Numbered from the stretch's first letter, positions 34,943 through 43,591 are shown. The stretch: 64,000 nucleotides of DNA from Turneriella parva DSM 21527 (GCF_000266885.1 NC_018020.1:3720001-3784000), one strand, 5' to 3'. Made by a program: numbers and translations. The notes: generated by a model not told the origin, from the sequence alone.

Positions 34943-36157
34943 GTGCCTACCAAAATGTTGGAGCAGTTTCTCAAGGAATACAGACAGCTGGCGTCGGCAC
35001 CCACAGAACCTGAAACGGCTCCTGATTTGTCCGCTTTTCTCAGCGATTATGCCCGCTTGCCTCCCGATCGCAAGAGACCGCCAAAATCCTTTCTCGACAT
35101 CATTCGCAGACCGTTCGATGAAAACACTATTACAGACTACCTCGCCTACCTTTTAGATTTCGACCACAGCGAAGAAGCCCTGGCCATAATAAACTGGTTC
35201 TGGAATCGCGGAAATCAAGATCCGTTGCCGATAGCTCCAGCCGACATCAGCAGCTTTCGCGTAAAGCGCGAGCATACCTTCTCGGACTCTGGCCGCATCG
35301 ATTTACTGGTGTTCTTGAACGGCACGCACCTGTTGGCAGTGGAAAACAAGATATTCTCAGGAGAAGGCATAAGCCAGACGGAGTCGTATGCAGCCTCACT
35401 GGATGAGGAATTCCCTGAATTTAAAAAATCCATGATACTTCTGAGTCCATACTCGATGAAGCCGTCGTCCGACAGGTTTGTCAATGTTCTATATTCAGAA
35501 CTAATTGAATACCTGCGGTCGCTCAAGTATTCAAACAAACTCAATGCATCGACAACCGAGAACTTCATTTATCATTTTGAGGAGCATTTCATGAATAAGA
35601 CCAAATTCGACCTGTCTGAGAAATCCCTGGTTTATCTCAGGCACAAGCGAGAAATTGAGGATGTTAGAGCAGCGTTTGAAAAAGACTCAGAAGCGATTTT
35701 TGAAATCGCGATGTCTTTTCCCCTGAAACACCTGGCTCAACAGACGCGAACGCAATGGACACAGAATACGAATCCGAATCGCCATTATCAGCAATTCACC
35801 AAAGACTCCTGGGAGGCAAAGAATGACCTCTATTTTCACTTTGAATATTACCTGACTGCCGATTCTTTGCTAAGGTCTGGCGCCATAGAATTCATGCTCC
35901 ATGTCGAAGGGAAGAACAACGCAACGTTTTTCCAACAATTCGAAAAAGAATTCAACCAATTGCCCGAAGAATACAGAAATAAGGGATTGGATTACCGCCC
36001 CCGTGGTAACCGGAACGCCCTGGCTTCAAAATCTTACAATTACGAAGTGAATCCAGAGAAGCTAGACGCCTCGGCGATGGAGACATTTTTTAACGAAACG
36101 ATTGAGGATTTCGCGTTCCTGATTCCTCTAGTGGATCGAATGTCCCTGAAACACTGA
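34943..36157 (+). CDS. PD-(D/E)XK nuclease superfamily protein (PDDEXK_4 type)
   Basis: 404 residues, GTG start (an ATG at 34955 is the alternative). The nuclease core is SFLDIIRRPFDENTITDYLAYLLD, then GRIDLLVFLNGTHLLAVENKIFSGEGISQTESYAASL: Asp of IDLLV, Glu and Lys of VENK, and a following Gln. This matches the PDDEXK_4 group, common in defence islands. Divergent from the DUF499 operon across a palindrome, so co-regulation is plausible. Confidence 0.75.
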   Translation: MPTKMLEQFLKEYRQLASAPTEPETAPDLSAFLSDYARLPPDRKRPPKSFLDIIRRPFDENTITDYLAYLLDFDHSEEALAIINWFWNRGNQDPLPIAPADISSFRVKREHTFSDSGRIDLLVFLNGTHLLAVENKIFSGEGISQTESYAASLDEEFPEFKKSMILLSPYSMKPSSDRFVNVLYSELIEYLRSLKYSNKLNASTTENFIYHFEEHFMNKTKFDLSEKSLVYLRHKREIEDVRAAFEKDSEAIFEIAMSFPLKHLAQQTRTQWTQNTNPNRHYQQFTKDSWEAKNDLYFHFEYYLTADSLLRSGAIEFMLHVEGKNNATFFQQFEKEFNQLPEEYRNKGLDYRPRGNRNALASKSYNYEVNPEKLDASAMETFFNETIEDFAFLIPLVDRMSLKH

Positions 36158-36246
36158 CGCATTTTTCCCAAGGGCATTCGCAAAAAAATGCAAATCATAG
36201 CCCAAAATGGCACCTTCCCCGATGCCCCAATAGTTATCTTACCAGA

Positions 36247-37998
36247 ATGCGTGAGAATCTCGCTTCGCTAAATAGCCCCCTAGTATCGAGAAAGCTATCG
36301 GAAAATACCTGCCAAACGGGCATACGGACGGATCCGAATCCACAAAGTCAGCCTATAAGGGCTATTCCCTCTGCCAACCAATCTTACCACGCGAACTATG
36401 CGTATCAGGTATTGCTACTCCTGTACCCCAAGTTCTGCCCGACCCACAATCAGCCCCTGACAAAGTCCATTTCCACCAGGGCATACTCTATTCGTTGTTC
36501 ACACCCAGACTGTCAGCACCAGCAATCACGCTTCAGCCACACCCCCCTGCACCATTTCAAACTCCCCATCTGGATGTTTGGCTGGGCCCTGCACGAATCC
36601 ATTGCGCGATATCCCCAAGTTTTGTCCGCTTCTGAAATAGAGCGCCGGCTCGGTATCTCAAAGAACTCCGCCCTGCTCCTAAAACGCAGGCTTCAACTAT
36701 TCGCCTCCGACCAGATGGAGAAAGTTAAATCTCTGATGCAAAGAGAGCTAACCGAAAAGTTTCCTGACTCCGCCTCCGGCGAAACCAAACTACCACCCAC
36801 CGCAGGCGATCAACACGTCTCTACCGTTCTCGGCGACCGACCTGTTCCCCAAGCCGACTCTTGTGTCCTGTACTCAGCCTCCCAACGCGCAAACCAGGGA
36901 CGTAAGCGGCACAAGCACACCGGTCAGACAGCATCCATCTACCTTGCAAACAAACTCGGCGGAAAACAAGTCGGGACACTCGTCCACACCCTGTCCTGGA
37001 AAGGCGGTCCTATCATATACGACTCAATCCCCAACAACCAGGCTCAAACACTCCGACCCTTATTAGACAAGTATATACCAAAGAACGTGCCCCTGTTCAC
37101 CGACGAAGGCTACAAGTTCTACTACCGAATCAATCGAAACCACCGGATGGTGAATCACAACAGAAAGTCCGCAGACCCCCGTTACAAATGGGCACGTAAT
37201 CGTTGGTCAATCAACGGGATCCACAACCAGGTCGCCGAAGGCAACCACCGAAACCTGAAGTACCACTTCACCGCAGGTTACTCATACATCCGACCAGAGT
37301 TCAGTCAGCTGTACCTGAACGAATACGCCTTCTGGAAGAGCTTAAAGTATTACGGCTGGAGTAAGCTCATAGACCAGAGATTAAGAGACCACTTAGAAAA
37401 CAGCCAGACTCAAAGGTCGGCACAAGAACAGGTAGAGCAAAGCTCCCGCAGCGCAACCGGAACCAAAGGTTCCTGCGGTTCTACCGCAACTACACTTACT
37501 TCAGATTTCCCTGTCCAGCTTCAGTACCCCAGACCCATGAAGCCATACGTTCGAAGAACACCCAACGCTAAACGCAAAGATAACACAGCCAGGAACGAAG
37601 CTCGAATTCCACAGGAGTCGACCCAAGAATATTCACCCCAGAAGACAAAAACTCAAAACTTTGTTGACAACTTCAAAAATCCCGAATCGTCTATAGATTC
37701 CCGACGAGCGTTAAATCTTCCTTCTTCCAATGCGATAGCATCCCAAGATGCAATCGCATTCCCCTCAAGAGAACAAAACAAATACGTTCTCTCTTCCCCG
37801 ATTGCAGTTTCTGCAAACCTGTCTTCAGGATCTTCTCTTTCTAAGGTCACTGGTTCGAATCCTGCATTTCGCATTATCGAAAGTGAGCAAGTCCCAACAT
37901 CGGCAACCGGATCTGACAGCTTCGCTGTCAGCCCGGACCCGACAAGTTTGGGGTTTGTGAGCTTGAGATTTTGCGAAATACTGGATTCGAACCAGTGA
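36247..37998 (+). CDS. IS1595-like transposase with long unusual C-terminal tail
   Basis: 583 residues. Residues about 55-390 look like an IS1595-type transposase: a Cys/His ribbon (FCPTHNQPLTK...CSHPDCQHQQSRFS), an HTH region (SASEIERRLGISKNSALLLKRRLQ), and DDE-like elements (LFTDEGYKFYYRINRNHRMVNHN, NGIHNQVAEGNHRNLKYHF, YLNEYAFWKSL). IS1595 proteins are usually about 300-350 residues. Here the frame stays open for about 190 more residues of Ser/Asn/Gln-rich sequence, passes through the tRNA-like copy at 37844 and ends inside the tRNA-Val gene. The tail is therefore probably read-through into noncoding DNA after loss of the original stop. Codon use is C-rich and unlike neighbours. No clear terminal inverted repeats were found. 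Confidence 0.65.
   Translation: MRENLASLNSPLVSRKLSENTCQTGIRTDPNPQSQPIRAIPSANQSYHANYAYQVLLLLYPKFCPTHNQPLTKSISTRAYSIRCSHPDCQHQQSRFSHTPLHHFKLPIWMFGWALHESIARYPQVLSASEIERRLGISKNSALLLKRRLQLFASDQMEKVKSLMQRELTEKFPDSASGETKLPPTAGDQHVSTVLGDRPVPQADSCVLYSASQRANQGRKRHKHTGQTASIYLANKLGGKQVGTLVHTLSWKGGPIIYDSIPNNQAQTLRPLLDKYIPKNVPLFTDEGYKFYYRINRNHRMVNHNRKSADPRYKWARNRWSINGIHNQVAEGNHRNLKYHFTAGYSYIRPEFSQLYLNEYAFWKSLKYYGWSKLIDQRLRDHLENSQTQRSAQEQVEQSSRSATGTKGSCGSTATTLTSDFPVQLQYPRPMKPYVRRTPNAKRKDNTARNEARIPQESTQEYSPQKTKTQNFVDNFKNPESSIDSRRALNLPSSNAIASQDAIAFPSREQNKYVLSSPIAVSANLSSGSSLSKVTGSNPAFRIIESEQVPTSATGSDSFAVSPDPTSLGFVSLRFCEILDSNQ
37844..37873 (+). repeat. inverted partial copy of the tRNA-Val 3' end (candidate att remnant)
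   Basis: AGGTCACTGGTTCGAATCC, three bases, then ATTTCGCA matches the 3' end of tRNA-Val(GAC) at 28 of 30 positions but on the opposite strand, about 100 bp from it. The match stops exactly at the tRNA end. The two mismatches break the T-stem, and no matching 5' half is visible, so it is not a functional tRNA. Confidence 0.65.
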
Positions 37999-38045
37999 CC
38001 TCTTCCATGTCAAGGAAGCGCTCTAACCAACTGAGCTAATTCCGC
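37972..38045 (-). tRNA. tRNA-Val(GAC)
   Basis: On the minus strand the 74-nt sequence folds as a full cloverleaf: acceptor GCGGAAT/ATTTCGC with one G-U pair and discriminator A, D arm GCTC/GAGC, anticodon arm CTTCC-TTGACAT-GGAAG with anticodon GAC, T arm ACTGG-TTCGAAT-CCAGT. CCA is not encoded. Its 3' end faces the accessory region, the usual orientation for island insertion. Confidence 0.95.
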
Positions 38046-38181
38046 CGCTGCCTAAAAAGGCGTGAGGCCGCAAAAACGGAGGTTTAAACACGCTGTCAAC
38101 GAGAATGAAAGTGCTAACAGCCTTTCAGCCGAAAAAACCTCGACTGGCCAGGGCACTTGAAGTCGATGCCTGTTCAGCCCG

Positions 38182-38736
38182 ATGCGCCATTTAGCGGTAA
38201 TGATGTTGATTGTGGTCGCGCCCGGTCTTGTGCTGGCCGATAGCGGCAGCGCGAACGGGAAAAATCCCACTCTGCCATTTACCCGCTACGTTGTCGCAGC
38301 TGAATCGTATGGACAGGGCATCTGGTACGCTGCGCGTTTGAGTTACCGTTTCAACCGGTTGGCAATGGCCAATGCGGGGTATAGTTATCTGAGCATTCCG
38401 CCGGGTAATTCGGGCGGGGCAACGGCGGCGTTTCATCTGTTGCCTGTTTCGCTTTCGGCAATGTGGCCCCTCGCTCAAGATCAACCTTTTTTTGCCGAGA
38501 TCTTGTTTGGCGGCAATTTCGTGATCGGTGACGAGCGCACTGCGCGCACCGGGGTGCGGGCGACAGCGACTGGCCAGGCTTTCACGCCGGTGGTGGGTTT
38601 CGGCGTGGCGTATTTTCCCGATGTGGGGGGCATCGTGGTGCGCACCATGTGCTATCTGTACCAGGGCATCGACAGCATCGGCATCGAGTCGCGCCGACTG
38701 CCATGGCTTGGGGGCTCTGTTGGTTATTCGTTCTGA
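38182..38736 (+). CDS. outer-membrane beta-barrel-like protein
   Basis: 184 residues. Signal peptide MRHLAVMMLIVVAPGLVLAD, then alternating amphipathic strands (WYAARLSYRFNRLAMANAGYSYL; PFFAEILFGGNFVIGD) ending in a C-terminal aromatic (SVGYSF), typical of outer-membrane barrels. No specific family. Its last 17 bases overlap the PAP2 gene, so they may be co-translated. Confidence 0.6.
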   Translation: MRHLAVMMLIVVAPGLVLADSGSANGKNPTLPFTRYVVAAESYGQGIWYAARLSYRFNRLAMANAGYSYLSIPPGNSGGATAAFHLLPVSLSAMWPLAQDQPFFAEILFGGNFVIGDERTARTGVRATATGQAFTPVVGFGVAYFPDVGGIVVRTMCYLYQGIDSIGIESRRLPWLGGSVGYSF

Positions 38737-39649
38737 AAGCCCCGTAAAGACACCCCAAATTCGCATTTTTGCCGTTTTGTTTTTTTTTCTGCTGGCAGCA
38801 GGTTCTGACACCCCGGCAGCGGAGAAACTACCGCGACTCGATTTTTCGACGTATGAAAAACCGGCCGCACTGCACCCGTTCAGCATTCTGGGCAAGAATG
38901 CGACCGATTGTTTCTGGGGTACTTCGACCTACTTGCACCTTGGCGCGTTCGCCACAACTGTGGTGATGGTCAAGACGCCTGCCGACCGCGACATACAGAC
39001 TTATTTCCAGAAAGAAAGTCCGCTCGGTCAGCCGTTCGCGTTTGCGATGCTGCGGCTCGGCGATGCCACATCTTTCGTTCTCGGTATCTCTGGCTATCTG
39101 ATCGGCGTCTGGCAAGACCACCGGCGCTTTACCGGCGCGGGTGCGGCGGCGACGCAGGCAGTGCTGCTGAACGGCGGCTTTGTCGGTTCGCTTAAGGTAA
39201 TTACCGGCAGACACCGCCCGGGCGAATTTGCCTTGGCTGACGATTTTTTCCCAAGCATCGATGAGCGCATCGATAACTTTCGCTTTCGCCATTCGTATCC
39301 CTCGGGGCATACCTCCACTTCGTTTGCTTTCGTCGCCTCGCAGCACGCGTACTACCCCGAACACAAATGGATTCCCTGGGTCGGGTACCCGATTGCAGCG
39401 GCTATCGGCGTTGGCATGATTGAAGGCGACTACCACTGGACTTCAGAGGTCGTGGCGGGAGCAATCATCGGCACAACGATCGGCTACATCACGGGCAAAA
39501 ACTTTCGTGCTGAATATGAACGCCGCCAGAACGGTACTTCAGAAGATGAGGTGGATGCCTATCGTAGAAAACAGAAGGCGCTGGGCTTTTTCATCTCGCC
39601 GACGATCAGCAATGGCAGATATGCCGCATCGGTGACCTGGTACTGGTGA
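38720..39649 (+). CDS. PAP2-superfamily phosphatase, exported
   Basis: About 309 residues if TTG 38720 is used; upstream codons in this frame overlap the previous gene and look non-coding. A hydrophobic leader (IRIFAVLFFFLLAAGSDTPAAE) gives export. The PAP2 motifs are present: VITGRHRPGEF (KxxxxxxRP-like), SYPSGHTSTSF and GMIEGDYHWTSEVVAG (SRxxxxxHxxxD-like). It is likely a lipid phosphatase in the envelope. Start site is uncertain. Confidence 0.75.
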   Translation: MVIRSESPVKTPQIRIFAVLFFFLLAAGSDTPAAEKLPRLDFSTYEKPAALHPFSILGKNATDCFWGTSTYLHLGAFATTVVMVKTPADRDIQTYFQKESPLGQPFAFAMLRLGDATSFVLGISGYLIGVWQDHRRFTGAGAAATQAVLLNGGFVGSLKVITGRHRPGEFALADDFFPSIDERIDNFRFRHSYPSGHTSTSFAFVASQHAYYPEHKWIPWVGYPIAAAIGVGMIEGDYHWTSEVVAGAIIGTTIGYITGKNFRAEYERRQNGTSEDEVDAYRRKQKALGFFISPTISNGRYAASVTWYW

Positions 39650-39695
39650 GCCGTATTCTGCTTTGCGCCCTGCCTGCGGCAGCCAACCACCCGGC

Positions 39696-39974
39696 ATGTG
39701 GTATCAGACTTTCGTAACCGTCTTCACTACCGTTTTTATCGCCGAAATCGGCGACAAGACCCAACTCGCGACCATGCTTTTTTCGACCAACGATCAGCAT
39801 TCGCGCTGGGTAATCTTCGCCGCATCTTCGTGCGCACTGGTTCTCGCTGCCGGTATCGGTGTACTGGCGGGTCAGGTCATCGGCAAGTTTGTTCCGGAAA
39901 AAGTATTGCATATCGCGGCTGGCGTTGGATTCATCGCCATTGGCGTACTCACTCTCGTGCGCAGTGGCACCTGA
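39696..39974 (+). CDS. UPF0016/GDT1-family half-size cation transporter
   Basis: 92 residues from ATG 39696 (MWYQTFVTVFTTVFIAEIGDKTQLATM). The ExGDKTQ motif is diagnostic of the UPF0016/GDT1 (Mn2+/Ca2+ transport) family, and three hydrophobic helices follow. Full-length members have two such repeats, so this is a one-repeat version that would need to dimerise. It is followed by a strong terminator hairpin. Confidence 0.8.
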   Translation: MWYQTFVTVFTTVFIAEIGDKTQLATMLFSTNDQHSRWVIFAASSCALVLAAGIGVLAGQVIGKFVPEKVLHIAAGVGFIAIGVLTLVRSGT

Positions 39975-39981
39975 ATCAATC

Positions 39982-40026
39982 CCCACCGCCGCCCGCTCGC
40001 TGCAGACAGGGAGCGGGCGGGGGTGG
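39982..40026. terminator. bidirectional terminator-like hairpin
   Basis: CCGCCCGCTC (39989-39998) pairs perfectly with GAGCGGGCGG (40011-40020), extended outward by CCCACC/GGGTGG. It lies between two convergent genes (stops at 39974 and 40037). No T-run follows, so termination efficiency is uncertain. Confidence 0.6.
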
Positions 40027-40036
40027 AGAGCTTTAA

Positions 40037-41752
40037 TCAACCAAACGCACGGTTCACAGCAGAGAACAGCGCCTCGATCGAAGCGCGCGAAATATTGGGG
40101 CTGACTCCCACGCCGTAAAACGTGGACTTGTCTTCGCGCTCGATCTGTATGTACGCGATCGCACGCGCGTCAGAACCTTCTCCCAGCGAATGCTCGCTGT
40201 AGTTCTTGATCTGAAACTGCGTTCTGCCGCTCGTGGCGCTTTGAATCGCATCGCGCGCGGCATCGAGCGGCCCATTGCCCCTGCCCTCGTATTCGCCATT
40301 ACCCGATTTCAGAAATCCGGCTTTGTTGGAGTGAATCTTTAATTTAAGATTTACTTCACCGCTGTCGGGCTTTTCTTCAATCGCAGAAATACCCGCGAGC
40401 TCAAGCGGCGATTTGCGTTTCAGGTATTCATTCTCAAAGGCGGTGTTGATCTCGGCGGGCATCACTTCGCCGCCCTGTTTTTCGGCGATAACCTGCACGA
40501 CACGGGCGAATTCGGGGTGCATGGTCTTCGGCAACCGGCAGCCGAAATCGTGCTCCATAACGTATGCAACGCCGCCCTTGCCCGACTGCGAATTGATGCG
40601 GATGATCGATTCGTACGTACGACCAATGTCGTGCGGGTCGATCGGCAAATACGGAACGGCCCAGGTAATCGCTTTGCCTTCGTGCTCTGCCTGCTTGCGC
40701 TTTGCCAATCCCTTATTGATCGCGTCCTGGTGCGATCCTGAGAAAGCAGTAAAGACCAATTCGCCCACGTATGGGTGGCGCTGGTGAATGTTCATGCGCG
40801 TGGTGCGCTCGTACACTTCGGCAACCTGGTTAATATTCGAGAAATCGAGTTTCGGATCAACGCCCTGAGTCAGCATATTCAATGCCACGGTCACGAGGTC
40901 GCAGTTGCCGGTGCGCTCACCGTTACCAAAAAGAGTGCCCTCGACCCGGTCAGCGCCTGCCATGAGTCCCAGCTCTGACGCAGCCACGCCGCAGCCGCGG
41001 TCGTTGTGTGTGTGCAGGCTAATCACCGCCAGGTCGCGGCGCGGTATGTTGCGCACAAAGTACTCAATCTGGTCTGCGTACAGGTTCGGTGTCGTCATCT
41101 CGACGGTACTGGGCAAGTTGAGTATCACCTTGCTCTGCTCCGTGGGCTCCCATACGTCCATGACCGCGGCACATATCTCGACGGCAAAGTCGACTTCGGT
41201 GCCGGTGAAACTTTCTGGCGAATACTCGAGGTCGAAAATGGTACCGGTCTTCTTGTGGTACTCGACCGCGAGCTGCTTCACCAACTTCACTCCGTCAACT
41301 GCGAGCTGCTTGATCTGCTCGCGGCTCATGCCGAACACGACATCCCGCTGCAACGTCGAGGTGGAGTTATACATGTGAACGATTGCCCGGTGCACACCGG
41401 CGAGTGCATCGAAACTCTTACGAATCAGGTGCTCGCGCGCCTGCGTCAGAATCTGTACGGTGACGTCATTCGGTACCAGCTTGTTATCGACCAGGTAGCG
41501 TAAGAAATTGTACTCCACATCGGCCGCCGCCGGAAAGCCGACCTCGATTTCCTTGAAGCCGACCGCCACGAGCAGGTTAAAGAGCTCTGCCTTCTCGGGA
41601 ATCTCCATTGGGTAGACGAGCGCCTGGTTGCCGTCGCGCAAATCGACGCTGCACCAGCGGGGTGCCGTGGTGATAGATTTATTGGGCCAGGTACGGTCTT
41701 TCAGATCGACGGGCCGGTAAGGTTGGTATTTTTTAACTATTTCATGTTTCAT
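40037..41752 (-). CDS. leuA: 2-isopropylmalate synthase
   Basis: 571 residues with ribosome site CGGAGGCAAT. The opening MKHEIVKKYQPYRPVDLKDRTWPNKSITTAPRWCSVDLRDGNQAL contains the catalytic RDGNQ motif; SLHTHNDRGCGVA gives the metal-binding HxH; the C-terminal regulatory domain is present. The layout matches the longer class of LeuA, as in actinobacteria. It condenses acetyl-CoA with 2-ketoisovalerate, the first committed step of leucine synthesis. No other leu gene is adjacent. Confidence 0.95.
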   Translation of the reverse strand: MKHEIVKKYQPYRPVDLKDRTWPNKSITTAPRWCSVDLRDGNQALVYPMEIPEKAELFNLLVAVGFKEIEVGFPAAADVEYNFLRYLVDNKLVPNDVTVQILTQAREHLIRKSFDALAGVHRAIVHMYNSTSTLQRDVVFGMSREQIKQLAVDGVKLVKQLAVEYHKKTGTIFDLEYSPESFTGTEVDFAVEICAAVMDVWEPTEQSKVILNLPSTVEMTTPNLYADQIEYFVRNIPRRDLAVISLHTHNDRGCGVAASELGLMAGADRVEGTLFGNGERTGNCDLVTVALNMLTQGVDPKLDFSNINQVAEVYERTTRMNIHQRHPYVGELVFTAFSGSHQDAINKGLAKRKQAEHEGKAITWAVPYLPIDPHDIGRTYESIIRINSQSGKGGVAYVMEHDFGCRLPKTMHPEFARVVQVIAEKQGGEVMPAEINTAFENEYLKRKSPLELAGISAIEEKPDSGEVNLKLKIHSNKAGFLKSGNGEYEGRGNGPLDAARDAIQSATSGRTQFQIKNYSEHSLGEGSDARAIAYIQIEREDKSTFYGVGVSPNISRASIEALFSAVNRAFG

Positions 41753-41796
41753 ATTGCCTCCGAATGCTTATTGGATGGCGCTTGCTGCGCCGCAAT

Positions 41797-41835
41797 GCCA
41801 TAGGGTTCGGTTGGGTAGTCTAACCGACCTATGGC
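41797..41835 (-). promoter_or_regulatory. leader hairpin upstream of leuA
   Basis: On the minus strand GCCATAGG pairs perfectly with CCTATGGC, and inside it TCGGTT pairs with AACCGA. A second small hairpin (GGCGC-TTGCT-GCGCC, 41777-41791) lies closer to the start. A TATAAT box (41838-41843, minus) precedes the hairpin by two bases, so the transcript would start within it. No leader peptide with leucine codons is seen. The structure could be an operator or an mRNA 5' element. Confidence 0.45.
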
Positions 41836-41843
41836 ACATTATA

Positions 41844-42061
41844 GTCGGGGCAATAGGTATAGTTCGAGGGACAAAGTCATCGGCACTTGTGGTGAGCCTT
41901 GTCGAACCATGCTGGTAATATATACATGTTCGACATACCGGCAAGTTTTTTGAAGATTCTCCCCATTGCCCATGAACTAATGCGGGGGCAATGGCAATTC
42001 ACCGTTCCCTAAGGCCTTGCGAATTTATTTGCCAGCCAAGCCAGCCATGGCCTGATGGCTG
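41844..42061. other. rest of the intergenic gap between leuA and the metalloprotease gene
   Basis: Part of a 309-bp gap between divergent genes. Apart from the leuA leader structures, I see no ORF, RNA gene or repeat. The -35 region for leuA would lie near 41861 but has no good TTGACA match. Confidence 0.4.
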
Positions 42062-42874
42062 ATGAAGCGAACTGCAATAGCCTTTTTATTGTGCCAGGCA
42101 ATTATCATGCCGACGTTCATCAATGCCGATGACGCCGGCAACACTGAGGCTACCGGCGAACCGGCAGAACGTTCTGCGTCCGAATATAAAGGCGGCACGA
42201 GTGCGCTCAGCAAACCAGAACTCCCCCTGTTTGCTTTGCATTTTGTGCTTATGACCGACCACCCTAAGGCCGTGGCTGGCGCGACACCTGAGCGGCTGCA
42301 GCAAATTGAGAATCTGCTTAACGAAAAGTTTGCCTCGACAGGCGGCGAGAACCTCGCGCGCTTCAAGATTCGTTCATTCGCCGACCTTGAAGTCATCAAG
42401 AATTCGACCTGCCCCGAGATCTATGAATCGATAGTGAACCGCACCAACACCCGCTACGGCGATTACTGGAAATGCAAAGACCTGCGCGTACGCGCGCCGC
42501 AGGGCATTACCATTTTCATTAAGCACCATGATAAAGACAAGCTCTCATACGGTGGCCGGGTCAACGGTATGCCATTTGCGCAAATTAACTGGGAACGCTT
42601 TCTCAAAGACCAGCGGGTGTTTCTGCACGAGCTCGGCCATGCCTTTGGTCTCGGACATTCATGCCCACCCACCAAGGCAAAACCCGGTCGCCCCAACGTG
42701 ATGAATTTCAGCAAAGGTTGCAAACCTTTACCCGAAGGCGAAGCGGGCTGGCTCTACACTCCCTCGCAGGCAGCGACCGTCAAGAAGCGGCGCGACGCCT
42801 ACGCAAAGAAATTCCGCAAGACCAAAGACCCCATATGGGATAAAGTCGTCACCGACAACCAGCTCACGCGCTGA
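42062..42874 (+). CDS. secreted zinc metalloprotease (metzincin/matrixin-like)
   Basis: 270 residues. Signal peptide MKRTAIAFLLCQAIIMPTFINA. The zinc site is HELGHAFGLGHS (HExxHxxGxxH), followed by NVMNFSKGC, a Met-turn-like segment. This places it in the metzincin group. Likely substrates are extracellular or periplasmic proteins. It has four or more Cys residues near the active domain. Confidence 0.75.
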   Translation: MKRTAIAFLLCQAIIMPTFINADDAGNTEATGEPAERSASEYKGGTSALSKPELPLFALHFVLMTDHPKAVAGATPERLQQIENLLNEKFASTGGENLARFKIRSFADLEVIKNSTCPEIYESIVNRTNTRYGDYWKCKDLRVRAPQGITIFIKHHDKDKLSYGGRVNGMPFAQINWERFLKDQRVFLHELGHAFGLGHSCPPTKAKPGRPNVMNFSKGCKPLPEGEAGWLYTPSQAATVKKRRDAYAKKFRKTKDPIWDKVVTDNQLTR

Positions 42875-42926
42875 AGGCCCGCAGCGCTGCCTGTCGTTGC
42901 CACACAGGCGGGAATCGACAGCATAA

Positions 42927-42956
42927 TTGACATGATGTATACACCGACATATATGT
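42927..42956 (+). promoter_or_regulatory. promoter and operator of the toxin-antitoxin pair
   Basis: TTGACA (42927-42932), a 17-bp spacer and TATATG (42950-42955). Two palindromes, TGTATACA (42936-42943) and ACATATATGT (42947-42956), overlap it, as expected for repression by the ribbon-helix-helix antitoxin. The start point would lie at or next to ATG 42961, so the mRNA is probably leaderless. Confidence 0.6.
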
Positions 42957-42960
42957 GGCT

Positions 42961-43212
42961 ATGGCGATGAAGCGCACACAGGTCTACCTGACGCAGAATG
43001 AACACAAGGCTCTGACTGCACTCAGCAAGAAGACGAAGAAAAAGCGCAGCGAGATCATTCGTGAGGCGATCGATGCGCATCTCGAGAAGCAGCAGAAGAA
43101 AAAGACCCGTGCCGAGATACTCGATGAAGTAGCGGGCACGTGGAAAGACAATGATTTTGATTTCGAAGGTTTGCGCAAATCATGGAACAGCCGCATTGAA
43201 GATCTTGGTTGA
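42961..43212 (+). CDS. ribbon-helix-helix antitoxin (CopG-like)
   Basis: About 83 residues. MKRTQVYLTQNEHKALTALSKKTKKKRSEIIREAIDAHL is a clear RHH DNA-binding domain; the C-terminal tail (DFDFEGLRKSWNSRIEDLG) would bind the toxin. No Shine-Dalgarno site; the promoter position predicts a leaderless mRNA starting at ATG 42961 (ATG 42967 is also possible). It overlaps the PIN toxin gene. Confidence 0.85.
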   Translation: MAMKRTQVYLTQNEHKALTALSKKTKKKRSEIIREAIDAHLEKQQKKKTRAEILDEVAGTWKDNDFDFEGLRKSWNSRIEDLG

Positions 43213-43567
43213 CACAAACATACTGATCGATCAGCTGCGTGGTCTGCCGGCAGCTATTTTGTTTGGCAAGACTTTGCCTGCGGACACAGCAATTTCGGCT
43301 GTGACTGTCAGCAAACTTTTTGCGGGTATACGATCGGCTCAACAGCGCCAAAGAGTAAAAGATTTGGTTGAAAGCTATCGTATTATTCCCTTCGATGTCG
43401 GCGCTGCCGAATTAGCAGGGGACTACCTGCAAAAGTTTCGGAAATCGCACTCCCTGAATATTAGCGATGCAGCGATAGCAGCCACAGCCCGGATTCACGA
43501 TCTTAATTTGGTAACTCTAAACCTAAAACACTTCCCCATGTTCCCCGGGCTGCGCAAACCCTATTAA
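43196..43567 (+). CDS. PIN-domain toxin (VapC-like)
   Basis: About 123 residues from TTG 43196 (KILVDTNILIDQLRG); ATG 43151 would overlap the antitoxin further. PIN acidic residues are visible: D in VDTNILID, E in AAELAGDYLQ, and D in NISDAAIAATA. VapC-type toxins are ribonucleases, often cutting initiator tRNA. Overlap with the antitoxin by 17 bp gives coupled translation. Confidence 0.85.
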   Translation: MKILVDTNILIDQLRGLPAAILFGKTLPADTAISAVTVSKLFAGIRSAQQRQRVKDLVESYRIIPFDVGAAELAGDYLQKFRKSHSLNISDAAIAATARIHDLNLVTLNLKHFPMFPGLRKPY

Positions 43568-43591
43568 GGCACCAGGCCCATGAGCGTCAGC

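Noticed and set aside
37905-37940. CTGACAGC-TTC-GCTGTCAG hairpin near the tRNA as terminator
   Set aside because: No T-run on either strand; left as an unassigned hairpin in the island edge.
1-38000. CRISPR array
   Set aside because: No regularly spaced direct repeats were seen anywhere in the window.
39663-39695. Longer start for the GDT1-like protein
   Set aside because: The extra residues (ALPAAANHPAC) do not look like the family N-terminus, which begins MWYQTFV.
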